Assembly: GCA_043821485.1 (NCBI GenBank)
Contig: JBDRCU010000037.1
Coordinates: 62,001-126,000 of the forward strand
Length of the DNA: 64,000 nt
Origin: JBDRCU01 sp043821485
GTDB taxonomy: Bacteria > Patescibacteriota > Minisyncoccia > 2-02-FULL-40-12 > IGHO2-01-FULL-4-A
Direction of reading: 5' to 3'
The position numbers and the translations under genes were made by a program. Below, one piece after another: positions 44,645-53,498 of the stretch (the first letter of the stretch is position 1; every line of letters begins with the position of its first letter). Below the pieces are notes generated by a model that was not told where the DNA came from, did no database searches, and was given only the letters and a program-made list of their open reading frames with translations.

Positions 44645-45388
44645 TTAAGGCTTCGCCTGCTCTATCTGTTTCATTGGCTGTTCTACCGGATATTTCCTCC
44701 TTATATACAGCCCTTCAAATATTGAAAATATCGTTGTCATGGCAAAATACAGTACCAATCCAGATGGCAATCTCCATGAAATAACTACCATCATTACAGG
44801 AAGAAAGTATAGCATCTGACGGCTCATCTTCAAGGCCTGGTTCTGTTGTGCATTGGGGTTATCCTGCTTCTGATGCCTGAGAGTATTGCGTGCATTAATG
44901 GCCTGAAGTACCCCAACAAGTACAGCAAGAAAACCGCTTGCAACAGCAAGATCCAAAAATCCGAATGCTATGGGACTCATTACTCCGGGATTTGGAACAA
45001 ATGAATATAATTGATCAAGGGTTTCTGGTAAAAGTCCTTTAATAAAAACTCTATAAAGAGCGATAATGATAGGAAATTGAATTAAAAGCGGCAGACACCC
45101 TCCAAATGGATTAGCGTTATTCTCCTTATAAAGCTTCATTGTCTCCTGCCCAAGTTTCTCTTTGTCACCCTTATGCTTCTTTTGGAGCTCTTGCAACTGT
45201 GGCTGAAGCTTGGTCATCTCACGCTGTGACCTCAATGCTTTTACAGACAAAGGGGAAAGAGCAAGTCTAATTAGTATAGTAAGTAATAATATTGCAACGC
45301 CTAAGTCGCCCCCTGGAATAATATTAAATATGAAAACAAGAAGATTAAATAATGGCCTGAAAAGTAATTCTGTATATATGAATGACAT
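44645..45388 (-). CDS. yidC: Membrane protein insertase YidC
   Basis: The 247-residue YidC/Oxa1 domain has five membrane helices and the characteristic positions: RLALSPLSVKALRSQREMTK, an NPFGGCLPLLIQFPI segment, and a basic tail. It lacks the large periplasmic domain of Gram-negative YidC, as in monoderm and CPR forms. It inserts membrane proteins such as those encoded in the VirB4-type locus. Conserved neighbours yidD, rnpA and rpmH follow in order. Confidence 0.95.
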   Translation of the reverse strand: MSFIYTELLFRPLFNLLVFIFNIIPGGDLGVAILLLTILIRLALSPLSVKALRSQREMTKLQPQLQELQKKHKGDKEKLGQETMKLYKENNANPFGGCLPLLIQFPIIIALYRVFIKGLLPETLDQLYSFVPNPGVMSPIAFGFLDLAVASGFLAVLVGVLQAINARNTLRHQKQDNPNAQQNQALKMSRQMLYFLPVMMVVISWRLPSGLVLYFAMTTIFSIFEGLYIRRKYPVEQPMKQIEQAKP

Positions 45389-45396
45389 AATTGTTA

Positions 45397-45621
45397 TTAA
45401 ACCAAATCAACGCCTCCGCGCGATAATGGATTACATTTTAATATTCTAAATGCTGTTTTTGATGCACCCTTCAACACTCCATACTTCTGTATTGCCTGAT
45501 GTCCGTATTCTGAACATGTAGGATAAAAACGGCAACCCGCTGTATCTCCCAAAAAATCATGCAGAACAGGGGACATTGTTTTTTGATAAAGACTTATTGT
45601 TTGTAAAAATATTCTCTTCAT
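45397..45621 (-). CDS. yidD: Membrane protein insertion efficiency factor YidD
   Basis: The 74-residue product shows the YidD pattern: SLYQKTMSPVLHDFLG, C-RFYPTCSEYGHQAI and a C-terminal CNPLSRGGVD. Three cysteines of the conserved set are present. It lies between rnpA and yidC as in most bacteria. Confidence 0.92.
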   Translation of the reverse strand: MKRIFLQTISLYQKTMSPVLHDFLGDTAGCRFYPTCSEYGHQAIQKYGVLKGASKTAFRILKCNPLSRGGVDLV

Positions 45622-45626
45622 CTCTA

Positions 45627-45968
45627 TTAAAACTTGACCATTATTTTTTCTATGACTTTATGTATTTCGGTCTTGATTTCATCTGCTGGTTTGCGTAAGA
45701 TAGACTCTACTACGATAATCAGAATATCAAAATGACTTTGTAACAATTCGTCAACGCCTAGCACTGCCTGCACCTTCCGTCGTATAGAATTCCGCTCTAC
45801 GTTTGTTTTCCGAGCCTTAGTAGAAACTATAACTGCAATTCGGGCATTGTTCAAATCGTTCTTTAAAAACCTGACAAAGAAAAAACTGCCTTTCACAGTT
45901 TTCCCATTTTGATATACAGCATCAATATCGCGCTTCCTTGTCAAACGATGCAATTTGGAAAGTGCCAT
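45627..45968 (-). CDS. rnpA: Ribonuclease P protein component
   Basis: The 113-residue product has RnpA features: LTRKRDIDAVYQNGK, FFVRFLKN and the RNR-like motif KTNVERNSIRRKVQ near residue 57. It binds RNase P RNA to mature tRNA 5' ends. It lies just downstream of rpmH, separated by 14 bases on the minus strand. Confidence 0.93.
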   Translation of the reverse strand: MALSKLHRLTRKRDIDAVYQNGKTVKGSFFFVRFLKNDLNNARIAVIVSTKARKTNVERNSIRRKVQAVLGVDELLQSHFDILIIVVESILRKPADEIKTEIHKVIEKIMVKF

Positions 45969-45982
45969 AATACGTATTAGTT

Positions 45983-46120
45983 CTAGGCTGTAAGCTTGCT
46001 TCGTTTCTTGTTTCGCCTATGGGCAACAACATTCCTACCGCTAGCAGTTTGCATTCTTTTGCGAAAACCGTGTTTCTTTTTTCTCTTTCCTTTTTTGGGT
46101 CTATATGTCGTGATTTTCAT
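45983..46120 (-). CDS. rpmH: 50S ribosomal protein L34
   Basis: Translation of the complement gives a 45-residue protein, [20 protein letters not shown] and then [19 protein letters not shown], which matches L34 ([19 protein letters not shown]). It is too short for typical ORF cut-offs but certain. It opens the rpmH-rnpA-yidD-yidC-khpB operon and faces away from dnaA. Confidence 0.97.
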   Translation of the reverse strand: MKITTYRPKKGKRKKKHGFRKRMQTASGRNVVAHRRNKKRSKLTA

Positions 46121-46199
46121 ATTAAAATAAGTTGTGTAAAGCTACTATACCAGCTTTTCTATACGCGGTCAAAGGTTAAAGATTCTATATCATAAAAAG

Positions 46200-46208
46200 T
46201 TATCCACG
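46200..46208 (+). promoter_or_regulatory. DnaA-box-like 9-mer
   Basis: TTATCCACG differs from the consensus TTATCCACA by one base and lies 96 bp upstream of dnaA. It may serve autoregulation or be part of oriC. Confidence 0.5.
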
Positions 46209-46303
46209 CTCTATGAACACCTTGTCAATGATCCATTCAAGCAAAATTCTTTCCCGTAGCGTATACTGTAGCTTACTACTAACTTGTTAAATCACTTTAT
46301 CAA

Positions 46304-47683
46304 ATGGCATCAATAAGTCCCATAGACCTATGGAAAATAGTATTGTCAGAGATGGAACTCTCCCTCTCAAAGGCTAATTTTGCTACCTGGTTTAAGGGTA
46401 CTTCTCTTTTATCTATAGAAATAAACACTATTGTAATTAGCGTGCCTAGCAATTTCATACGCGAATGGCTAGAGAAAAAATTCAATAAACAAATATTAAG
46501 CATAGTACGCAAACATCAGCCCGGCGTAAGAGAGATGAAATATGTTATTGGAACTGCAGGATTCAAACCAGCAACGCATAAAAAAGAATTTGTACAGCTG
46601 ATGCCGGAGTCTGAAATGAAAGAGCCACTAATAGGAAACGTAAACACCGCAACAAATTTAAACACCAGATACGCCTTTGATACATTCATTGTGGGTCCAA
46701 ACAATGAATTGGCTCATGCTGCGTGCATGTCTATAACTAAACGCCCGGGCACGCTATATAATCCTCTTTTCCTTTATGGCGGTGTTGGACTTGGCAAAAC
46801 TCACTTACTTCAGTCCACAGGAAACTCTATAGCCCAAAAATACCCTGAAAAAAAGATACACTATATTCCAGCGGAAAGATTAACTGCAGAAATAATTGAA
46901 TCCCTGCGCAGTAGAACAACAGAAAATCTGAAACAAAGATATTACTCGCAAGACGTATTAATAGTGGATGATATTCAGTTTATCTCCGGCAAAACAACAA
47001 CACAGGAAATCTTCTTTGGAATATTCAATGAACTCTACAGCAGGGGGAAACAGGTAATCCTTTCCTCTGATCGCCCTCCAAGCACCATGGCTGCCCTTGA
47101 GGAGCGTCTCAGGTCGCGTTTTGAAGGAGGAATGATAGCAGACATTGGGCCGCCTGAATACGAAACCCGCTTAGCGATTGTAAAATTAAAGATCAAAGAA
47201 CTCGAGTTCACATTAGAAGAAGAATCCATGGCATATATCGCTTCTCATATACAAAAAAATATAAGGGAGCTCGAGGGCGCACTTAAAAAAATCTCGGCTT
47301 TCAGACAGTTCTATGATCGAGAGCCAAGCCAGAAAGAAATAAAACAACTCCTCGGAGTTTATCTCCACTCAACATATCGCAAACCAACACCGCAAACAGT
47401 TATTAAATCGGTTGCTGATTTTTACAAAATCAACACAACAGACCTCATTAAACGAAGCAGGAGAAAAGAAGTTGTTCGTCCAAGGCAAATCGCTATGTTT
47501 TTACTTAGGGAAGAAATAAAATATTCCTTTCCGGAAATCGGAACTAGGCTTGGAGGCAGGGACCACTCAACAGTTATACATGCCTGCGCAAAAATCAAAG
47601 ATGAGGAACTGAACAATGACACAACAAGACAAGAATTGAACCTAATCAAAGAACGCATCTATCAATCCTTCGACAATGCATAA
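46304..47683 (+). CDS. dnaA: Chromosomal replication initiator DnaA
   Basis: The 459-residue protein has all four DnaA domains: helical N-terminus (LSKANFATWFKGTSLLS), a linker, an AAA+ domain with Walker A GGVGLGKTHL near residue 160, Walker B DVLIVDDIQFISG near 220, and a C-terminal helix-turn-helix ending LGGRDHSTVIHACAKI. It opens the replication origin. Neighbours rpmH (divergent) and dnaN (same strand) are the standard arrangement. Confidence 0.97.
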   Translation: MASISPIDLWKIVLSEMELSLSKANFATWFKGTSLLSIEINTIVISVPSNFIREWLEKKFNKQILSIVRKHQPGVREMKYVIGTAGFKPATHKKEFVQLMPESEMKEPLIGNVNTATNLNTRYAFDTFIVGPNNELAHAACMSITKRPGTLYNPLFLYGGVGLGKTHLLQSTGNSIAQKYPEKKIHYIPAERLTAEIIESLRSRTTENLKQRYYSQDVLIVDDIQFISGKTTTQEIFFGIFNELYSRGKQVILSSDRPPSTMAALEERLRSRFEGGMIADIGPPEYETRLAIVKLKIKELEFTLEEESMAYIASHIQKNIRELEGALKKISAFRQFYDREPSQKEIKQLLGVYLHSTYRKPTPQTVIKSVADFYKINTTDLIKRSRRKEVVRPRQIAMFLLREEIKYSFPEIGTRLGGRDHSTVIHACAKIKDEELNNDTTRQELNLIKERIYQSFDNA

Positions 47684-47910
47684 GATGTTAATAAGTATGT
47701 TGGTATCTATGTTAAGAACCCATTAAAGAAACAGTGCATAAGAAAGGATAAGATTACAAAAAACAAAAACGCCAAAACTTATAAACAAAGTATAAACCAT
47801 ATATAACCCCCCTTTAAGACCCCTAAATCATCAAATTAATCAACATCTATAGTACTTATCACACAAGACATCAAGGTTATTCACAGGTATAATAATAATT
47901 ATATATAAAT
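47684..47910. other. AT-rich dnaA-dnaN intergenic region, candidate oriC
   Basis: This 227-bp AT-rich stretch holds a DnaA-box-like TTATTCACA at 47877-47885, a weaker TTATAAACA near 47779, a TATAAT near 47888 that could serve dnaN, and A/T tracts that could be an unwinding element. The evidence is location plus few boxes, so the assignment is tentative; the dnaA upstream gap is the alternative. Confidence 0.45.
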
Positions 47911-48999
47911 ATGAAAATAATAGTTAATACAAATAAATTAAAGAGTGCCATACGTGCAACAGAACATATTGTAGGAAAAAATATTGGATTGCCAATTTTA
48001 AATACAATACTTTTTAAAGTAGAACATGGGCAACTTATTTGCAGTGCCACAAACCTTGAAATTGGGATACAGTATGAAGTTGGGGCTAAAATTGAAAAAG
48101 AAGGAGAGGTGGCGGTGCCCGCACGTGTCGTATCTGATTTTATTGCCCAAGTGGGGGATGAGCAAGTAGTACTTACCGTTGTAAAAAACACGCTTGGAAT
48201 TTCATCCAAGGGGTATAAGACTAAAATTCTTGGTATGTCTCCTGATGAATTTCCTATTATCCCAAGTGTAAATAATGGGGTTTCAATTTCTCTTGATTCG
48301 AGTGAATTAAAAAAGGCCCTTATGCAAGTCGTTGAAGCCGTGTCTCTTTCTGAAACAAGACCCGAACTTGGAGGTGTCTATACTGTTGTTTCCAAGAAAG
48401 ATATAACCTTCGCTGCAACTGATAGTTTTCGTTTATCAGAGACTGTTATCAATATTCATAGTGACGACCCTGCTGACTGTATAATACCGCGCATGACAGC
48501 TCTTGAAATGGTTCGACTTCTTGATGATACGGGGGGAGAGGTGAGTTTAATTATTGCGCCAAGTCAGGTCTCTTTGCGTGCAGGCGGATTCACCCTTGTG
48601 TCTCGTGTTATTGACGGGAGGTACCCAGACTATAAGAAGGTTATGCCATCTGGGCATCAGGCACGAATTACTCTTGATCGTGGCGCACTTGAGACCAGTG
48701 TTCGCATGGGCAGTGTTTTCTCTTCAAGTATTTTTGATATTAAACTTAATGCGCAAAAGGACAGCCTGGGCATTGAGGGGCAGAACAGTGAGCGCGGGGA
48801 AATTTCTTCTGTTGTAGAAGGCGTCCTCGAAGGACAGCCATTTTCAATATCAGTTAATTATAGATACCTCCTTGACGGAATAAAAGTATTACAATACAAA
48901 GATATAGCACTGGAATATACAGGAGAGGGCGGGCCTATTGTTTTACGAGGCCAGGGGAGCGACAGTCAGGTCTATATAATTATGCCACTAAGACAATGA
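47911..48999 (+). CDS. dnaN: DNA polymerase III beta subunit (sliding clamp)
   Basis: The 362-residue clamp has the three repeated domains: MKIIVNTNKLKSAI start with GLPILNTILFKVE, the central SETRPELGGVYTVV, and the C-terminal pattern ending IIMPLRQ. It tethers DnaE (3627-6845) and other polymerases. Its stop overlaps the following gene start by four bases (ATGA), so the two are translationally coupled. Confidence 0.95.
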   Translation: MKIIVNTNKLKSAIRATEHIVGKNIGLPILNTILFKVEHGQLICSATNLEIGIQYEVGAKIEKEGEVAVPARVVSDFIAQVGDEQVVLTVVKNTLGISSKGYKTKILGMSPDEFPIIPSVNNGVSISLDSSELKKALMQVVEAVSLSETRPELGGVYTVVSKKDITFAATDSFRLSETVINIHSDDPADCIIPRMTALEMVRLLDDTGGEVSLIIAPSQVSLRAGGFTLVSRVIDGRYPDYKKVMPSGHQARITLDRGALETSVRMGSVFSSSIFDIKLNAQKDSLGIEGQNSERGEISSVVEGVLEGQPFSISVNYRYLLDGIKVLQYKDIALEYTGEGGPIVLRGQGSDSQVYIIMPLRQ

Positions 49000-49274
49000 G
49001 GGGACTTAAGAGCGCGGTTTTAAAATACAAAAAAACCCTTTCGTCTGCTGAGAGTCATGACAAGGGCGTACGCAAAGAGATCTCTACTGTTTTGGTAGGG
49101 ATTTTTGGTGCAGATGTAGTTAAAGAAATTCAATTAGAGATTACGGGTAATACGGTTTTTTGCAAGACAGATTCGAAGTCTTTAGCTCAGGAAATTTTTA
49201 TACAAAAAGAAAAAGTGCTTGAAACGCTTCATAAAGCGGGACACAAAAAAATCACTGGAATAAGAATAAAATGA
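48996..49274 (+). CDS. DUF721/DciA-like protein
   Basis: The 92-residue protein has the DUF721 style: N-terminal LKYKKTLSSAESHDKGVRKEI, and a C-terminal CKTDSKSLAQEIFIQKEKVL then HKAGHKKITGIRIK. DUF721 proteins (DciA) act as predecessors of DnaC-type loaders for the replicative helicase. Coupling to dnaN supports a replication role. The match is by pattern and position, without the longer basic tail of some DciA proteins. Confidence 0.5.
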   Translation: MRGLKSAVLKYKKTLSSAESHDKGVRKEISTVLVGIFGADVVKEIQLEITGNTVFCKTDSKSLAQEIFIQKEKVLETLHKAGHKKITGIRIK

Positions 49275-51446
49275 TTAAAATACTGGTACCGGTATTGGCG
49301 TAGATGTTGGATTCGGATCGGGTGTTACTGTGAATTGCGGATTTGGGCTTGGTGCAGGAGTATGGCCGAAAGCAGAACCAACCCAGAGCTGTACGGCAGA
49401 TTCCCAGTTTGTAAATTGAGGGTCTTTATATGGATTCGGAGGCATGGATCCTTGAGGGTTATCAGCGTCTACGTAAAACAATATGGAATGAATCCCAAGG
49501 GGACCATTGTATACTCCGTTTAACATAGTCTTATTAACAACAATAGGATCTGGTTTTGGGAAAGATACATTCGGGGCTCCGCTAAGGGCACCTATCATAA
49601 ACGTTTTCCATGCGGGGGCTGAAACGCCCGCACCCGTAGCCGTACCATACATGCGAGAATTATCGTTATTTCCTCCCCAGACGCCTGCAACGAGCGTAGG
49701 AGTGTAACCTACTGTCCAGCCGTCTCTATTCTCTTGTGTGGTTCCTGTTTTCGCAGCAACTTGTCTACCCGCGATATGTAACGAGCTATTATAGCCGAAT
49801 ACTGGAGATCGAGCATTGTTATCTGAGAGGATATCGTTTAAAAGCCGTGCAACCTGTCTGTCTAATACGCGTTGTTCGTCTTTTTCATATTCTTCAAGAA
49901 TTCTTCCATCACTTGTTGCAACTTCAAGTATGATAGTTTGTTTAACTGCAATTCCGTCATTTGCAATAGTTCCATAGCCTGCAATCATGTCTACTAGTTT
50001 TACTTCAGCGCCTCCCAAGACAAGGGATAAGCCGAATCTTGACGGATCATCCAGTGTTGTTATTCCCATGCGCGTTGCTGTGTCTATTGTGTTTTGAATG
50101 CCGGCAAGATAGAGGGTTTTAACAGATGGGACGTTTAGGGATCGCGCTAGTGCTTGGCGCATTGTAACTGGACCAGAAAAAACTCCGCTATAGTTGTTTG
50201 GATTGTAACAATTTTGTCCTTGTACTTTTGTCTGATTTGCAGAAGGGCTGCAAATTGGATTAAATTCAGTGGGCACATCAAAAAGTATAGTTGAATCTGT
50301 AAAACCATTATCAAATGCCGTTGCATATGCAAAGGGTTTGAATGATGATCCCGGCTGGCGTGATGCAGTAGCTACATTGAAGTTTCCCTCATTCTCTACG
50401 TCAAAGTAATCTCTTGAGCCAACCAAGGCAAGTATTTGTCCTGTCCTTGGATCTGCGGCAGCAAAGGCAAGATTCCCTGCGCCGTAACGTGCTTCATTAC
50501 TGTCTCCATATTGAGTCACGGTTTCTTCTGCCAATGTTTGCAAGTCCATATCTAGGGTAGTAATGACTCTCAGGCCTCCATTTTGTACTGTGTCTTCCCC
50601 GTATTTCTCTATTAGGTACTCTCGCACCATCATTACAAAATGAGGAGCGCGTATGCCTTCTGACGGAGGTAGTACTTCAATCTCTTCTTCAAGCGCTAAC
50701 TCAAGCTCTTCTTCTGTTATGAATTCAAGAGTAAACATTCTATTAAGTGTTATGTTTTTTCTTGTTTCAAGTTCATCCGTGTGGTTCCCATAAGGGGAGT
50801 AATAGGTAGGTGCTTTTGGAAGTGAGGCAAGTAGTGCAGCTTCTGCATTTGTTAATTCTGAAGCTGATTTGCCGAAGAATTCACTTGCTGCAGCCTCAAT
50901 TCCGTAAATATTTGACCCGTAGGGGATTTGATTGAGATACATCCAGAGGATTTCGTCTTTACTGAATTTGCGCTCGACTTGGACTGCAAATACCATTTCT
51001 TTAATTTTTCTTGAAAATGTTTTTTCTTTGCTGAATATGGAATTCTTTATCAGCTGTTGTGTTATGGTGGAGCCTCCCTGTGATCTGTCCCTACTCAATA
51101 TGTCTTTATAGATTGATCGTAATATTCCATTGACATCAATTCCATTATGTTCGTAGAATTTATCATCTTCTGCAGCTACGGTTGCGCTTTTTATTGCATC
51201 TCCGACATTTTCCCATGCAACAATGGTTCGTTTTTCATCCCCATGTACGTCAAAAAGAATGATTTGCCCTGTGCGGTCGTATATCTTAGTAGATTCGCTT
51301 ACCGGACGTGCAATCAATGTGGCCACATCCGGTACCTGCATTGCGTAATAGAGAAACACCAATACGACGAATATAAAGCCAGCCACCAGAGTGATGACTG
51401 TATAACGTATTACCTTTTTTATGATTTTCTTTATCTTACGCTTCAT
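49275..51446 (-). CDS. Penicillin-binding protein 1A (bifunctional)
   Basis: The 723-residue protein has an N-terminal membrane anchor (about 12-38), a GT51 glycosyltransferase domain with EDDKFYEHNGID and GGSTITQQLIKN (about 90-140), and a transpeptidase domain with SxxK in SRQPGSSFKPFAY (about 365), SLN near 425, and KTGTTQENRDGW near 575. A proline-rich tail follows. It polymerises and cross-links peptidoglycan. Its stop abuts the convergent gene, leaving no space for a terminator. Confidence 0.95.
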   Translation of the reverse strand: MKRKIKKIIKKVIRYTVITLVAGFIFVVLVFLYYAMQVPDVATLIARPVSESTKIYDRTGQIILFDVHGDEKRTIVAWENVGDAIKSATVAAEDDKFYEHNGIDVNGILRSIYKDILSRDRSQGGSTITQQLIKNSIFSKEKTFSRKIKEMVFAVQVERKFSKDEILWMYLNQIPYGSNIYGIEAAASEFFGKSASELTNAEAALLASLPKAPTYYSPYGNHTDELETRKNITLNRMFTLEFITEEELELALEEEIEVLPPSEGIRAPHFVMMVREYLIEKYGEDTVQNGGLRVITTLDMDLQTLAEETVTQYGDSNEARYGAGNLAFAAADPRTGQILALVGSRDYFDVENEGNFNVATASRQPGSSFKPFAYATAFDNGFTDSTILFDVPTEFNPICSPSANQTKVQGQNCYNPNNYSGVFSGPVTMRQALARSLNVPSVKTLYLAGIQNTIDTATRMGITTLDDPSRFGLSLVLGGAEVKLVDMIAGYGTIANDGIAVKQTIILEVATSDGRILEEYEKDEQRVLDRQVARLLNDILSDNNARSPVFGYNSSLHIAGRQVAAKTGTTQENRDGWTVGYTPTLVAGVWGGNNDNSRMYGTATGAGVSAPAWKTFMIGALSGAPNVSFPKPDPIVVNKTMLNGVYNGPLGIHSILFYVDADNPQGSMPPNPYKDPQFTNWESAVQLWVGSAFGHTPAPSPNPQFTVTPDPNPTSTPIPVPVF

Positions 51447-51522
51447 TTACGATGTGTCATAATTGTGCAATAAAATCAAGCAAAACACAAGTATAAACAC
51501 TGGCACGAGCCGTGTTTTAATG

Positions 51523-51528
51523 TATAAT
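51523..51528 (+). promoter_or_regulatory. -10 box of tyrS, leaderless mRNA predicted
   Basis: TATAAT ends at 51528 and the tyrS ATG is at 51535, so the predicted start coincides with the start codon. A partial -35 (CTGGCA, 51500-51505) gives a 17-bp spacer. Confidence 0.5.
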
Positions 51529-51534
51529 AAACGC

Positions 51535-52746
51535 ATGACGAACAAAATTGTGACAGACAAAAAGAAAATAGAGGAATTGCTGACACGGGGAGTAGAAGAG
51601 GTTATTGTTGGGGAACATCTTAGAGAGAGACTTGAAAAAGGAGATAAGCTTCGTGTTAAATTGGGCATAGATCCTACAGCAAAAGACTTACATCTCGGAC
51701 ACTCTGTTGTCTTGAGAAAATTGAAGCAGTTTCAAGACTTGGGACATCACGTGGTTTTTATAATCGGTGACTTCACTGCGCTTATTGGCGATCCATCGGG
51801 TAGAAATGAACTTAGACCCAAGTTGTCAAAAGAGGAGATAGAGAAAAATATGGAAGGATATTTTGATGAAATTTCGAAAATATTAGATATAAAAAAGGTA
51901 GAAATGAGGAAAAATTCAGAATGGTATGATAAAAAAGACGCGGCCTTTATGTTTGAGCTAGGGGGTAAGTTTACAATAGCCAGGATTCTTGAAAGAGATG
52001 ATTTTCAGAAACGGCTAAAAGATGACAGAGATATTAGTACGCCTGAAATTCTGTATCCGATGTTTCAGGGCTATGATTCTATTGAAGTGAAAGCTGATGT
52101 TGAACTTGGTGGTACAGATCAAAAATTCAATCTTCTTATGGGACGCAAAGTTCAAAAGAGATATGGCAAATCGGAGCAAGACATTATGACATTGGGGCTT
52201 ATTGAGGGGACAGATGGAGTAAGAAAAATGAGTAAGAGCTTGGGTAACTATATTGGTTTATCGGAAGAGCGGAATGAAATGTTTAGCAAAATCATGTCTA
52301 TCCCAGACGATCTTATGATTAAATATTTTAAATTATTGACAGATGTCGCAGTCGAAGAAATCGAACAATTAAAGACTGATCGTTTGCGTCCAGCGGATGC
52401 ATCGCGTTCTCCTAAAGAATGGAAAGAGAGGCTTGCGTTAGAGCTTGTAACCATGTATCACAACAAGGAAGATGCTTGCAAGGCTCAGGAGAATTTCAAG
52501 AAAGTTTTTTCAGAGAGAGGAACGCCGGAAGATATATTAGAATACAAAGTTGGCCCCAAGGGCGCATCAATTATTGATATACTTCAGAAATCTGAATTAG
52601 TTGAATCTCGCGCTGAAGCTAAGCGTCTAATTGATCAAGGAGCTGTAACAATTAATGATGATAAGATTGATTCATGGGATGCGACTATTTTACCGCCTGC
52701 TGTTATTAAGGTAGGGGCCAGACGATTTTTGAAGATCGTAGAGTAG
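51535..52746 (+). CDS. tyrS: Tyrosyl-tRNA synthetase
   Basis: The 403-residue product starts at the ATG at 51535 (MTNKIVTDKKKIEELL). Class I signatures: HLGH near residue 55 and KMSKSLGN near residue 232; a C-terminal S4 domain (SELVESRAEAKRLIDQGAV) binds tRNA. The length and form match the TyrS type-2-like enzymes. The terminator at 52764 ends the unit. Transcription looks leaderless. Confidence 0.95.
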   Translation: MTNKIVTDKKKIEELLTRGVEEVIVGEHLRERLEKGDKLRVKLGIDPTAKDLHLGHSVVLRKLKQFQDLGHHVVFIIGDFTALIGDPSGRNELRPKLSKEEIEKNMEGYFDEISKILDIKKVEMRKNSEWYDKKDAAFMFELGGKFTIARILERDDFQKRLKDDRDISTPEILYPMFQGYDSIEVKADVELGGTDQKFNLLMGRKVQKRYGKSEQDIMTLGLIEGTDGVRKMSKSLGNYIGLSEERNEMFSKIMSIPDDLMIKYFKLLTDVAVEEIEQLKTDRLRPADASRSPKEWKERLALELVTMYHNKEDACKAQENFKKVFSERGTPEDILEYKVGPKGASIIDILQKSELVESRAEAKRLIDQGAVTINDDKIDSWDATILPPAVIKVGARRFLKIVE

Positions 52747-52763
52747 AGACATTTATGAAATTA

Positions 52764-52793
52764 AAAACCACCCCGCATAAGCGGGGTGGTTTT
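52764..52793. terminator. Bidirectional terminator
   Basis: Perfect 13-bp stem AAAACCACCCCGC / GCGGGGTGGTTTT with an ATAA loop between the convergent tyrS and ruvC operons; T- and A-tracts allow termination in both directions. Confidence 0.92.
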
Positions 52794-52803
52794 ATAAACG
52801 AGG

Positions 52804-53004
52804 TTATTCTGCCTCTTCCTCTTTGTCATCTGTAGAGGTTTCCTCTTCTTTTGTCTCTTCTTCTGTGTCTCCTTCTGTGTCTTCAAGGAGATATTTCATT
52901 TCTTCTACCATTTGACTTAGCCGCTTGGTACGTGTAATCGCTCCATAGGATCGAGGTTGCGTATTCAAGACGATATTAGCCAATATATATAGCCCGCGAG
53001 CCAT
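52804..53004 (-). CDS. Small acidic-tailed protein downstream of ruvC
   Basis: The 66-residue product (MARGLYILANIVLNTQPRSY start, ATG at 53004) has a helical half and then a strongly acidic Glu/Thr-rich tail. A longer frame would overlap ruvC. It starts 14 bp after the ruvC stop, so it is probably the last gene of the ruv operon. Not recognised. Confidence 0.5.
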   Translation of the reverse strand: MARGLYILANIVLNTQPRSYGAITRTKRLSQMVEEMKYLLEDTEGDTEEETKEEETSTDDKEEEAE

Positions 53005-53018
53005 ATCTGAATCGCAGG

Positions 53019-53492
53019 TCAGTATAGTGTAGTATTTCCACAAACTATTGCAAGAGCTAGAGCATCGGTCACATCATCAGGCTTTGGAACTTCTTTTAAG
53101 TCAAGTATTAACTGCACCATCTTGCCAACTTGTTCTTTATCAGCCCTGCCATAATTGGAGATAGATTGTTTAATTTGCAGAGGCGTAAACTCTTGTAGTT
53201 CGATTCCCGCATCCGCTGCAACTAGCATTAAAACACCTCGGATTTCGCTTACTTTTGTGACTGTTTTTGAGTTTTTGAAGAAAAAGATACTTTCTAGCGC
53301 TATTTTCTCTGGATCGTGTTTCTTAATGAGTTTTTTAAAAAAATCATATACATCTTTAACGCGGTCTTTGTTGTGAATATTGGTTTCTGTATGAAAAGTA
53401 CCATAATCCACAGATTCGTATTTATTCCCCAGGATATCCACAATTCCATATCCAATCAGGGATGTGCCTGGATCTATGCCGAGAATTCTCAT
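53019..53492 (-). CDS. ruvC: Holliday junction resolvase RuvC
   Basis: The 157-residue nuclease has the RuvC pattern MRILGIDPGTSLIGYGIVD (D7), the glutamate in ALESIFFFKNSKTV (about 67), and DDVTDALALAI near the end. It resolves Holliday junctions after branch migration by RuvAB. It belongs to the minus-strand run yebC-like, PH-domain, two-helix protein and ruvB. No ruvA is present in this cluster. Confidence 0.95.
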   Translation of the reverse strand: MRILGIDPGTSLIGYGIVDILGNKYESVDYGTFHTETNIHNKDRVKDVYDFFKKLIKKHDPEKIALESIFFFKNSKTVTKVSEIRGVLMLVAADAGIELQEFTPLQIKQSISNYGRADKEQVGKMVQLILDLKEVPKPDDVTDALALAIVCGNTTLY

Positions 53493-53498
53493 AAGAAG

